Of a DNA stretch of 14,956 nucleotides, positions 1 through 6,009 are shown in pieces; position 1 is the stretch's first letter; every line of letters starts with the position of its first letter. Source of the stretch: DASZTU01 sp035493835 (GTDB lineage Bacteria; Pseudomonadota; Alphaproteobacteria; Rhizobiales; Devosiaceae); contig DATJHO010000122.1 of assembly GCA_035493835.1 (NCBI GenBank), positions 1 to 14,956 of the forward strand, read 5' to 3'. A program made the position numbers and the translations under genes. The notes beneath the pieces were generated by a model. That model had not been told where the DNA came from and made no database searches. It was given only the letters and a program-made list of their open reading frames with translations.

Positions 1-87
1 AACGGTGTTGAGATCGTGAACAGATCGGCTGACCGGTGGCTGATCGACTTTCCAACGAAGCTCGATGCCGCCGGCGCCTCCCTGTAG
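1..87 (+). pseudogene. 3' end of a DNA methyltransferase-like gene (partial, probably decayed)
   Basis: Frame 1 is open from the window edge to a TAG at 85-87. It reads GVEIVNRSADRWLIDF and then a short acidic/alanine stretch. The pattern 'G-x-[DE]-I-x-x-R-x-x-x-x-W-x-I-D-F' resembles the conserved C-terminal region of large type IIG/MmeI-like DNA methyltransferases, where a further 'Y-E-x-P-F' segment normally follows. Here the same frame continues after the stop with E-G-P-F-G-Y-L, so TAG sits where the family usually has a tyrosine or phenylalanine codon. This looks like a nonsense mutation in a decaying gene. Beyond about codon 45 the similarity to the family fades. Recognition is by memory of the motif only and the 5' part is outside the window, so an intact gene with a short C-terminus cannot be excluded. 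Confidence 0.45.
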
Positions 88-141
88 GAAGGACCGTTCG
101 GCTATCTTGAGACTGCTGCCTATGATCCCGACCTCCCCTCT

Positions 142-426
142 TCAAAGTTGCTCAAGGAGGAGAGGGAAACCGAGGCAGCCAGGAAGCGCAGATTTCAGGT
201 CCGAGGAGCGACGCGTGACGGTCGCCTGCTCCGCCCACATCCCGTCCACCCAGTGGGCACCGAGGACAGCTCCTGTGGTCCGGCGCTCGGCAGTGACGTA
301 CGGGAGCCCATCATCCTCCCCTTGGTCGGACTGGATGCACCAATGCGGGTGGGCTTCGGCGAGTCGGCAAACGGTGTCGGCCACGGACTGGAGCGTTGGC
401 CTGCGGCGGAAGGGAAAGACGGTCAT
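142..426 (-). CDS. small hypothetical protein (94 aa)
   Basis: This minus-strand frame starts at ATG 426 with an AGGGG Shine-Dalgarno-like run about five bases upstream and ends at TGA 144-142. The middle reads like a real globular protein (LAEAHPHWCIQSDQGEDDG and so on, with several Trp, Asp and Glu), in the style of short hypothetical proteins with an 'L-x-x-x-H-P-x-W-x-I' segment. I recognise no named domain. It lies antisense to the continuation of the decayed methylase frame and next to the tRNA-Gln 3' side, so it may belong to an accessory island. A chance frame in GC-rich DNA is the main alternative. Confidence 0.35.
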   Translation of the reverse strand: MTVFPFRRRPTLQSVADTVCRLAEAHPHWCIQSDQGEDDGLPYVTAERRTTGAVLGAHWVDGMWAEQATVTRRSSDLKSALPGCLGFPLLLEQL

Positions 427-509
427 TGGACCCCTGTTGGCGGTTGAAACTCAGGGCTACGCGACCGACGCGAGCCTCTGTTTTTCACCCTGCCGGACCG
501 GGGCCCGGG

Positions 510-534
510 CTGTACCAGAGAACCTGTACCAGAG
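510..534. repeat. 11-bp direct repeat pair beside tRNA-Gln
   Basis: CTGTACCAGAG occurs at 510-520 and again at 524-534, three bases apart. It lies about 50 bp beyond the 3' end of tRNA-Gln. Closely spaced short direct repeats beside a tRNA 3' end resemble arm-type or accessory sites of tyrosine-recombinase attachment regions, but no integrase is visible here. Apart from this repeat, 427-584 shows no gene. Confidence 0.4.
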
Positions 535-584
535 CTGTCCGCCAGTTCCTTATAAGTCCTTGAAATATATGAGCTTACAAGGCC

Positions 585-659
585 TGGCTGGGGCGCTAGG
601 ATTCGAACCTAGGAATGTCGGTACCAAAAACCGATGCCTTACCACTTGGCGACGCCCCA
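585..659 (-). tRNA. tRNA-Gln (anticodon TTG)
   Basis: On the minus strand the sequence folds as a 75-nt cloverleaf with encoded CCA. The acceptor stem TGGGGCG pairs with CGCCCCA. The D-arm contains AAGTGGTAA. The anticodon stem TCGGT/ACCGA encloses the loop TTTTGGT, giving anticodon TTG (UUG), which reads glutamine CAA. The T-arm CTAGG-TTCGAAT-CCTAG is standard, and G73 precedes CCA. The unpaired-looking T at position 1 actually pairs with A72, as in other bacterial tRNA-Gln genes. It points away from tRNA-Pro. No obvious U-tract terminator follows it. Confidence 0.96.
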
Positions 660-669
660 ACGGGGGCGG

Positions 670-698
670 TTCGTACACGGTTTGGGGGGGATGCGCAA
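670..698 (-). promoter_or_regulatory. candidate promoter of tRNA-Gln
   Basis: On the minus strand, TTGCGC (complement of 693-698) is followed by 17 bases and TACGAA (complement of 670-675), 10 bases before the tRNA 5' end. Spacing and distance suit a sigma70-type promoter, although the hexamers are only moderate matches. The spacer carries a run of seven C. Assigned by eye. Confidence 0.4.
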
Positions 699-735
699 CC
701 GAGCGAGAAGACGATGAACTTGCGACGTTCTTCGC

Positions 736-764
736 TTGAACACCGCCCACGCCGCGGCTATAAA
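736..764 (+). promoter_or_regulatory. sigma70-type promoter of tRNA-Pro
   Basis: The -35 element TTGAAC (736-741) and the -10 element TATAAA (759-764) are separated by exactly 17 bases. They lie about 70 bases upstream of the mature tRNA-Pro 5' end, leaving a short leader to be removed by RNase P. Both hexamers match the consensus well against a GC-rich background. Confidence 0.65.
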
Positions 765-834
765 GCGCCGCGCTTCGACGGCTACCGAGAGTCGGAAACG
801 ACATCGAGCGGCGAAGCGGCCGGTTCAGGCATGA

Positions 835-911
835 CGGAGTATAGCGCAGCCTGGTAGCGCACCTGCTTCGGGAGCAGGGGGTCGAGTGTTCGAATCACTC
901 TACTCCGACCA
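835..911 (+). tRNA. tRNA-Pro (anticodon CGG)
   Basis: This is a 77-nt cloverleaf with encoded CCA. The acceptor stem CGGAGTA pairs with TACTCCG, and the D-arm contains AGCCTGGTAGC. The anticodon stem CCTGC/GCAGG encloses TTCGGGA, giving anticodon CGG, which reads proline CCG. The T-arm is GAGTG-TTCGAAT-CACTC. The discriminator base is A, and the unusual C at position 1 is typical of bacterial tRNA-Pro. A clear promoter lies upstream and a terminator follows within 10 bases, so it is probably a single-gene transcript. Confidence 0.97.
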
Positions 912-919
912 ACAACAAA

Positions 920-948
920 CCCCGGCCTCTCCAGAGGTCGGGGTTTTT
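920..948 (+). terminator. Rho-independent terminator of tRNA-Pro
   Basis: CCCCGGCCTCT (920-930) pairs with AGAGGTCGGGG (933-943) with one G-T wobble and a very short loop, followed by five T. It begins nine bases after the tRNA CCA. Confidence 0.9.
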
Positions 949-1004
949 GCGTTCCGGGCGCCGAATGTTGCAATCGGGACGGCGCCCTGCTCCCTTGTTT
1001 GCGC

Positions 1005-1046
1005 ACCGGAATCGTCCGAAAAGTGGTGCCCACTTTTCTGTCCGGT
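1005..1046. repeat. intergenic palindrome of rhizobial type
   Basis: GAAAAGTGG (1018-1026) and CCACTTTTC (1030-1038) form a perfect 9-bp stem with a 3-nt loop. An outer pair, ACCGGA (1005-1010) and TCCGGT (1041-1046), flanks it. From memory, 'AAAAGTGG...CCACTTTT' palindromes are widely dispersed between genes in Rhizobiales genomes, REP-like in behaviour, so this is probably one copy of such a family. No T-run follows, so it is not an ordinary terminator. Confidence 0.6.
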
Positions 1047-1171
1047 GCTCCAGGCCAAAAGCCGGTCGCCAATGTGCTGAACCGGTTAGATCGAAATGAG
1101 CGATCCCCTGAACCAGGGTTCCGGCTAAAGTATCCCTAGCTGGAGGACTGTTTCGGCAGTTCCGACCGCGG

Positions 1172-1209
1172 GCCGCTCAGGCAGAGCCCCCAAACCGAGC
1201 CTGAGCGGC
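1172..1209. repeat. 11-bp perfect inverted repeat
   Basis: GCCGCTCAGGC (1172-1182) and GCCTGAGCGGC (1199-1209) are exact reverse complements separated by 16 bases. Neither side has a T-tract. It lies in the spacer between the tRNA-Pro terminator and the bioY terminator, a region (949-1237) in which I see no gene. It could be an extra hairpin in the bioY read-through transcript or another dispersed repeat. Confidence 0.6.
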
Positions 1210-1237
1210 GCCCGCGCTCCCTTCCCTTCACGGCCCC

Positions 1238-1268
1238 AAAACAAAAGGGCGGCCCCAAAGGACCGCCC
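1238..1268 (-). terminator. Rho-independent terminator of bioY
   Basis: Read on the minus strand, GGGCGGTCC pairs with GGGCCGCCC (one G-T pair, 4-nt loop TTTG) and is followed by TTTTGTTTT. It starts 24 bases after the bioY stop codon. Confidence 0.85.
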
Positions 1269-1292
1269 ATAAAAGCGTTTGGCTGGTTGCGC

Positions 1293-1901
1293 TCAGGCCT
1301 TGCGGCGCAACAGCGACCAGGCGCCGGTGACCGAAACGGCGGCAAAGGTCATCTTGACGATGTCCCAGACTACGAACGGCTTTACGGCGCCCTCGAAGGC
1401 GGCGCCGAGGACCGGGCCAAGTTCCTTGCCCTGCGCCAGGAACGCGACGAGCCAGCCATAGCCCATGACGAAGCAGACGGCGTCGGCGAGGAGCATCACC
1501 CCCAGCAACGGCAGCACGCGACGCGACAGACCGGCATCGGCGGCCAGGCCGATGATCGCGGCCATCGGAATGAAGCCGAGAATGAAGCCGAAGGCCGGGG
1601 AGAACACATAGAGCGGGCCGCCACCGACCGAGAACACCGGCAGCCCAGCCAGCCCCTCGGCGATATAGAGCAGCACCGTCGCCACCCCGATGCGCCAGCC
1701 GAACGCCGCCGCCAGCATCGCGACCGCCATGGTCTGCAAGGTCACGGAAATCGGCCAGGTCGGCACGTTGATCTTGCTGCAAGCGATGATGAACAGCGTC
1801 CCCAGCAGCACGGTCGCCAGCCCCGATGCCAGCTTGCCCGCCTGCGATTGCGGCGCAAACGCACCAAACAGCGTCTTCGGTGTGGTCAAAGTCACGGCCA
1901 T
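1293..1901 (-). CDS. bioY: BioY biotin transporter (ECF S-component)
   Basis: BioY is the membrane S-component that binds and imports biotin, alone or with the ECF A/A'/T module (BioMN-type). The product is about 202 aa, mostly hydrophobic, with some five to six membrane segments. It carries family hallmarks: 'INVPTWPISVTLQTMAV' near the N-terminus, then 'AEGLAGLPVFSVGGGPLY' and 'SPAFGFILGF', and a C-terminal 'VKPFVVWDIVKM' segment. I chose ATG 1901 because GGAAGG lies seven bases upstream; an ATG 21 bases earlier lacks this. It diverges from the MBL gene across 62 bp. No BioR-like palindrome (TTATnnATAA) is visible there. A strong terminator follows, and no bioMN genes are adjacent, so it may act solo or with unlinked partners. 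Confidence 0.92.
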   Translation of the reverse strand: MAVTLTTPKTLFGAFAPQSQAGKLASGLATVLLGTLFIIACSKINVPTWPISVTLQTMAVAMLAAAFGWRIGVATVLLYIAEGLAGLPVFSVGGGPLYVFSPAFGFILGFIPMAAIIGLAADAGLSRRVLPLLGVMLLADAVCFVMGYGWLVAFLAQGKELGPVLGAAFEGAVKPFVVWDIVKMTFAAVSVTGAWSLLRRKA

Positions 1902-1963
1902 GGCTATACCTTCCAATCGCAAACACTAGTCTCACGTCATAATCGCTCAACCGCAGTCAAGCA

Positions 1964-2917
1964 ATGGCCAGCACAGACGGGACGTTAAGCGTCAACACCA
2001 GTTTCGATCCGGAGACCGGCCGGCTGGTCGAGGTCGCGCCGGGCATTGGCCGCGTCACTGCCCCCAACCGGGGGGCCTACACCTTCACCGGCACGAACAC
2101 ATTTCTGGTCGGCCAGGATCGGCTGGTGGTGATCGATCCCGGCCCCAGGGACGGACGGCACCTTGAGGCGCTGCTGAGCGCCATTGGCGGCCGGCCGGTT
2201 GAGGCGATCGTACTCACGCACACGCACCGGGACCATTCGGACCTTGCCCGCGGCCTCCAGCGGCAGCTTAAGGCGCCGCTCTGCTTTGCCGGGCGCCATC
2301 GCCTCTATCGGCCGGTGAGCTGGCTCGAAAGGCGGCGTTGGACGCGCGCCTGCGATTTCGGCTTAAGTCCGGACACGCTACTCAAGGATGGCGACACGCT
2401 CGGCGTCGACGGGATCGTGCTTACCGCCATGGCAACCCCCGGCCATTGCGCCAACCACCTCGCCTTCAGCGTTTCCGGCACGCCCTACCTCTTCAGCGGC
2501 GACCATGTCATGGGCTGGAGTTCGACGCTGGTTGCGCCACCCGACGGCGCCATGGCGGATTATCTGCAATCGCTTGAGCGGGTGATCGTCTCGCCCTTTT
2601 CGCATTATCTGCCGGCGCATGGCGGTCCTGTTCCCGAGGGACGGAAATATGCCCGCGCGCTCCTCGCGCATCGACGTGCGCGCGACAGGCAGATCCTCGA
2701 GGGGCTGGCCGAGGGCGCCGATACCGTGGGCCGACTGGTGGGCCGCATCTACAAGGATATTTCGCCCGCGCTGAAATCGGCGGCAGCCAAGACGATCGAA
2801 GCGCATCTCGAGAATTTGGTGTCACAGGGGGAGGTTGCCGAGCAGCGCAGCCCCTTTGGCCCGCGCTACCTCAGGCGGCCGGCGTCTTCGCTGCAGGACG
2901 TTTTGCCGAAAAACTAA
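1964..2917 (+). CDS. MBL-fold metallo-hydrolase (LACTB2-like)
   Basis: This 317-aa metallo-beta-lactamase superfamily hydrolase carries the metal-binding motif THTHRDHSD (H-x-H-x-D-H) near residues 85-92, followed by 'TPGHCANHLAF', 'SGDHVMGW' and 'PAHGGPV', which supply the remaining His/Asp ligands. The C-terminal 70 residues look like the winged-helix extension of the LACTB2-like subgroup (several helices, 'SAAAKTIEAHLENL'). Homologues include hydrolases and RNases; the substrate is unknown here. There is no signal peptide, so it should be cytoplasmic. No convincing Shine-Dalgarno precedes ATG 1964, but the N-terminus (SFDPETGRLVEVAPGIGRV) matches the usual start of the family. Its TAA overlaps the stop of the convergent DUF1499 gene by four bases. 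Confidence 0.88.
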   Translation: MASTDGTLSVNTSFDPETGRLVEVAPGIGRVTAPNRGAYTFTGTNTFLVGQDRLVVIDPGPRDGRHLEALLSAIGGRPVEAIVLTHTHRDHSDLARGLQRQLKAPLCFAGRHRLYRPVSWLERRRWTRACDFGLSPDTLLKDGDTLGVDGIVLTAMATPGHCANHLAFSVSGTPYLFSGDHVMGWSSTLVAPPDGAMADYLQSLERVIVSPFSHYLPAHGGPVPEGRKYARALLAHRRARDRQILEGLAEGADTVGRLVGRIYKDISPALKSAAAKTIEAHLENLVSQGEVAEQRSPFGPRYLRRPASSLQDVLPKN

Positions 2918-3759
2918 TGCTTGCGGGCCCGTGGCGCCGGGGCCGGCACGACCGGCGTGGGATCGGGCTGGGCCTCGGCGTCCGTGTCGTCGTCGGAGGA
3001 ACCGGCCGGCTGCACCTTGGCGAGCTCCGTCACCCGGGCATCGAGGGCCGTAAGGAATTCCTCGATGCGCACGGCGTCATCGCCCGGCTCGTAGAGCGGG
3101 GTCAGCGCCGCCGAGCGCATATCGAGGCTCGCCCCGTCAGCCTCTGGACGAACCCGGATCGAGACCTCGCCCCTGAAACCGAGCAGCGACATGGCAATGG
3201 CGTTGAGCTGGCCCTCGGCGTGCGCATCGGCCGGGGCGCGCCGCTCGCGCACCTCCCAACCGCGCTCCGTCACCAATTGCTCGACGATGGCGAAGAGCTG
3301 GTCGGCCGGCAGCGGATAATTGCGAGTCCTGAGGTTGGGAAAATCGAGGCTAATGGCCTGGAGAACAGCCGGCGTCGCCGGTTCGCCGGGGCTGGCCGAA
3401 AGAAGCAGCGGCGGCGGATCGGCGGCGTTGGTGGTCATCTCATGGGTGGGAGGGTAGCGCAAATAGTCGACCAGGAGGATTGCTGGGGGCGCAAGGCAAA
3501 TCAGGCTGAAGATCAACCCGGCGATGGCGGGCCACCAGCCCTGCTGGCCGCTGACCCAGATATGGACAAACGCGGCAAGGCTGGAGACCAGCGCCAATGC
3601 GGCGAGGCCGATCGCCAGCGTCTCGATGACCTCGAACTCAGAAGTACTGATGTCCCCGGCCCGGTGCATGAACACGGGGATCACGGCGAGAGGCAGGGCA
3701 AAACTGCCGAGGCGCCGCGCCCAGATCGCCCATTTCGAGGTGCGGATGAGAACGCGCAT
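2914..3759 (-). CDS. DUF1499 domain membrane protein
   Basis: The product is about 281 aa. The N-terminal half has two or three hydrophobic segments ('LGSFALPLAVIPVFMH', 'ETLAIGLAALALVSSLAAF', 'AIAGLIFSLICLAPPAILLV'). The C-terminal half resembles DUF1499: 'SLDFPNLRTRNYPL', 'VEQLVTERGWEV', then 'GFRGEVSIRVRPEADGASLDMRSAAL' in pieces and a final 'RIEEFLTALDARV' helix. A proline/aspartate-rich tail follows. The molecular function of this domain is unknown. The start is uncertain: ATG 3759 is used here; GTG 3765 has a better placed AAGGA, and TTG 3807 extends the frame. It lies downstream of pdxH in the same direction but with a 178-bp gap, so co-transcription is not certain. Confidence 0.8.
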   Translation of the reverse strand: MRVLIRTSKWAIWARRLGSFALPLAVIPVFMHRAGDISTSEFEVIETLAIGLAALALVSSLAAFVHIWVSGQQGWWPAIAGLIFSLICLAPPAILLVDYLRYPPTHEMTTNAADPPPLLLSASPGEPATPAVLQAISLDFPNLRTRNYPLPADQLFAIVEQLVTERGWEVRERRAPADAHAEGQLNAIAMSLLGFRGEVSIRVRPEADGASLDMRSAALTPLYEPGDDAVRIEEFLTALDARVTELAKVQPAGSSDDDTDAEAQPDPTPVVPAPAPRARKH

Positions 3760-3937
3760 CAGCACTTTTGGAACCGTCCTTGCGGGTTGGCCACGCGCGA
3801 ATCGCAACGGGGCGGATGTCCTTGCCGATTTTTTATGCGCGCAGAAACCTGGAGACGAAAAGACCCCGTTCAGATCTTCGGCGGCTATTGTGAATGGCCC
3901 GCCCTACCAATCCGTAAGTTCCGCTGTTTCTCGCCGC

Positions 3938-4564
3938 TCAGGGATAAAGGCGCTGCCGCTGCCACGGCTCGGCCACCGCCTCGCGGGTAAACAGCACACG
4001 ATCGTGCACGCGAAAAGCCCCGTCTTTCCAGAACTCGATCGCGAGCGGCACGATCCGGAAGCCCGACCAGTGCTGTGGCCGCGGCACCGGCGCGTCGCCC
4101 AGCCTCCGCGTCATCGCCTCGATGCGCCCCAGCAGCTTTTCCCGGCTCTCGAGGGGTCGGGACTGCTCCGACGCGCTGGAGGCAATCTGCGAGCCGCGGG
4201 CCCGGGTGGCGAAATAGGCGTCGGCCTCCTCGGGCGCAACCACCTCCACCGGGCCCCGCGCCCGCACCTGGCGGCGCAGCGATTTCCAGTGCATGACCAT
4301 TGCGGCATGGGGATTGGCCAGCAACTGCTGGCCTTTGGCGCTGCCGAAATTGGTGAAGAAGGCAAAGCCGCGCGTGTCACGGGCGTTCATCAGCACCATG
4401 CGTACGTCCGGCAGCCCGGCATCGTCGACGGTTGCGATGGCCATGGCGTGCGGGTCGTGGGGCTCGCTCGTCAGCGCCTCGGCAAACCATTCTTCGAACA
4501 CTGCAAAGGGATCGAGCGGAGTGGTATCGGCGTCATCGAAAAGCCGTTCCGTCAAAATAGGCAT
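3938..4564 (-). CDS. pdxH: pyridoxamine/pyridoxine 5'-phosphate oxidase
   Basis: PdxH is the FMN enzyme that oxidises PNP or PMP to pyridoxal 5'-phosphate, the last step of the DXP-dependent route and of salvage. The 208-aa length is typical. Visible hallmarks are 'MAIATVDDAGLPDVRMVLM', 'GFAFFTNFGSAKGQQL', 'HWKSLRRQVRARGPVE', 'ARGSQIASSASEQSRPLESR', 'PQHWSGFRIVPLAIEFW' and the canonical end 'WQRQRLYP', which together form the FMN and PLP sites. ATG 4564 is chosen because an AAAGGGCGG ribosome binding site precedes it and family members start 'L-D-P-F' at this distance; upstream in-frame ATGs lack this. It is divergent from the DnaJ-family gene. Confidence 0.96.
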   Translation of the reverse strand: MPILTERLFDDADTTPLDPFAVFEEWFAEALTSEPHDPHAMAIATVDDAGLPDVRMVLMNARDTRGFAFFTNFGSAKGQQLLANPHAAMVMHWKSLRRQVRARGPVEVVAPEEADAYFATRARGSQIASSASEQSRPLESREKLLGRIEAMTRRLGDAPVPRPQHWSGFRIVPLAIEFWKDGAFRVHDRVLFTREAVAEPWQRQRLYP

Positions 4565-4604
4565 CGTATCCGCCCTTTCCCGTAGCCGGCCGCCGCTCCC
4601 AATC

Positions 4605-4635
4605 TGGACAAGCTCCGGACCCGTGGCCATATAGG
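4605..4635 (+). promoter_or_regulatory. possible promoter of the DnaJ-family gene
   Basis: TGGACA (4605-4610) is one base from the -35 consensus. CATATA (4628-4633, 17-base gap) or TATAGG (4630-4635, 19-base gap) could be the -10 element. It sits about 45 bases before the start codon in the only divergent spacer of this block. Assigned by eye; weak. Confidence 0.3.
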
Positions 4636-4679
4636 ATAGGAAATTGCCGTCCTGCAACGGCCCCTGATTCGGAAGAGAG

Positions 4680-5630
4680 ATGCGCGACCCTTACTCGGTG
4701 CTCGGCGTGGCTCGGTCGGCGAGCGAGAAAGAACTGAAGTCCGCCTACCGCAAGCTCGCCAAGGCCTACCATCCCGACCAGAACCGGCACGACCCCAAGG
4801 CGGAAGCAAAATTCGCCGAGGTGTCGGCAGCCTATGATTTCCTCTCCGACCCTGGCAAGCGGGGACAATACGATCGCGGTGAAATCGACGAGAGCGGCCA
4901 GCCGAAGTTCAATGGCTTTGCCGGGGCGGGCCAAGGCGCCGGACGCACGCGCGGCGCCGCGGGTGCCGGGGGGTTCAGCGCCGAGGACATTCTCAAGGAA
5001 TTCATGAGCGGCTTCGGGGGGGGCGCGGCGGGGGCCAGGCGCCCGCCCGGCGCCGGCGCCCAGGGGTGGGATAATTTCAGCGCCACGGGCGGACCCGGCC
5101 CGGGCCGCAGCGGCGGCGTGCGCGGCGAAGATGCGTCGGTCACCGTTGCCATCCGGCTCGAGGACGCCCATCAGGGTGGCTCCGTGCCAGTCCGGATGCC
5201 GAACGGCAAGACGCTTTCGGTCAAAATTCCCGAGCGGGTCGAGGACGGCCAGCAAATCCGCCTCAAGGGCCAGGGATTTCCGTCGGCCATTGGCGGCGAG
5301 CCCGGCGATGCGCTGGTTACGGTCAAATTCGAGCGGCACAGGCAATTCCGCCGCGAAGGCAAGGATTTGCGCGTCGATGTGCCGGTGACCCTCTACGAGG
5401 CGGTGCTCGGGGCCAAGGTGCGCGTGCCCACGCTCGACGGATCGGTGGAGATCAATGTGCCGGCGGGCGTCGATACCGGCAAGTCATTGCGCCTCAAGGG
5501 TAAGGGGCTCTATGGCGAGGGCGATCTCTATGCGAACCTCAGGATCGAGCTGCCGGAAGGCGGGGACGCCGACCTCGAAAGCCTGATGCGGTTCTGGCGC
5601 GACCAGAAACCCTATCAGGTGCGGAACTGA
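4680..5630 (+). CDS. DnaJ/CbpA-type co-chaperone (class B J-protein)
   Basis: This 316-aa Hsp70 co-chaperone stimulates DnaK ATPase through its J-domain and delivers substrates through its C-terminal beta domains. The J-domain spans residues 1-65, with the essential HPD at 31-33 (AYHPDQN) and 'AYDFLSDPGKRGQYD' closing it. A long Gly/Ala/Arg-rich linker follows (about 75-145). The substrate-binding domains then run from about 150, with 'VRMPNGKTLSVKIPERVEDG', 'RLKGQGFPS', 'VDVPVTLYEAVLGAKVRVPT' and 'RLKGKGLYGEGDLY'. There is no CxxCxGxG zinc finger, which separates it from canonical DnaJ and fits CbpA-like proteins. GGAAGAG lies a few bases before ATG. The 3' end overlaps the convergent small gene by 16 bases. 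Confidence 0.93.
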   Translation: MRDPYSVLGVARSASEKELKSAYRKLAKAYHPDQNRHDPKAEAKFAEVSAAYDFLSDPGKRGQYDRGEIDESGQPKFNGFAGAGQGAGRTRGAAGAGGFSAEDILKEFMSGFGGGAAGARRPPGAGAQGWDNFSATGGPGPGRSGGVRGEDASVTVAIRLEDAHQGGSVPVRMPNGKTLSVKIPERVEDGQQIRLKGQGFPSAIGGEPGDALVTVKFERHRQFRREGKDLRVDVPVTLYEAVLGAKVRVPTLDGSVEINVPAGVDTGKSLRLKGKGLYGEGDLYANLRIELPEGGDADLESLMRFWRDQKPYQVRN

Positions 5631-5836
5631 TCGTGCACCGATAGCGCGGCCGGCCGCGGCGCCAGATACAAATCGACGAGCCGGCGGGCGCGAACTAGGC
5701 AGGAATCCTCCTCCTCCTGCGGCAACGCAGTGATCTTCGTGGGCAGGGGAGCCCCGCTCCGCCGCTCCACAATCACCGCCGATTTGGGATTGCCCTCGAG
5801 CATGACGATTTCGTGCCCGCGATAGACTTCGACCAT
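5615..5836 (-). CDS. small conserved-looking hypothetical protein (73 aa)
   Basis: A GGGGGGAA run ends directly at ATG 5836 and serves as a plausible ribosome binding site; TGA is at 5617-5615. The protein reads VEVYRGHEIVMLEG, then 'AVIVERRSGAPLPTK', and ends in a helical 'CLVRARRLVDLYLAP' segment. It is soluble, has no signal sequence and no named domain that I recognise. Amino-acid composition is protein-like with balanced charge, and it fills the gap after the DnaJ-family gene, which favours a real gene. Function unknown. Confidence 0.6.
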   Translation of the reverse strand: MVEVYRGHEIVMLEGNPKSAVIVERRSGAPLPTKITALPQEEEDSCLVRARRLVDLYLAPRPAALSVHDQFRT

Positions 5837-5906
5837 TTCCCCCCCGAATCGTCGCGCCGCCTGAACCTGCTTAGCAGTGCTTCGAGGGGCGCCCGCTCAC
5901 GGCAGG

Positions 5907-5933
5907 CCGGTTGGTTAACGCCGGTTAACCGGC
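5907..5933. promoter_or_regulatory. nested palindromes with GGTTAAC half-sites
   Basis: GCCGGTTAACCGGC (5920-5933) is a perfect 14-bp palindrome. The preceding bases repeat its parts (GCCGGTT at 5907-5912 region, GGTTAAC at 5913-5919). The element lies in the 5837-6009 spacer, which otherwise holds no gene, just past the 3' end of the HlyD-family gene and upstream of the small minus-strand gene. It could be an operator for that small gene or a hairpin at the end of the secretion transcript. No T-run is present. Confidence 0.45.
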
Positions 5934-6009
5934 TCCCTGGCAATCCGATCGAAAGTGGCCCCCCCGAACCGCTGGAACGGCAGCAGGCTTATCTTGCCAC
6001 GCGGGCTCC

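Noticed and set aside
65..739. 224-aa plus-strand open frame running through tRNA-Gln
   Set aside because: It spans a tRNA gene on the other strand and its translation is Arg/Ser/Pro-rich without domains.
1902..1963. Search for a BioR operator or biotin-linked regulatory site upstream of bioY
   Set aside because: No TTATnnATAA-like palindrome is present in the divergent spacer.
3855..3875. ACGAAAAGACCCCG resembles a conserved 23S rRNA stretch
   Set aside because: Only about 14 bases match and the flanks do not continue as rRNA; taken as coincidence.
2917..3990. 357-aa plus-strand open frame over the DUF1499 gene
   Set aside because: Arg/Gly/His-rich shadow of the minus-strand gene, with no protein-like motifs.
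4533..5345. 270-aa minus-strand open frame over the DnaJ-family gene
   Set aside because: Shadow of a well-supported J-protein; composition is atypical and it also crosses the pdxH start.
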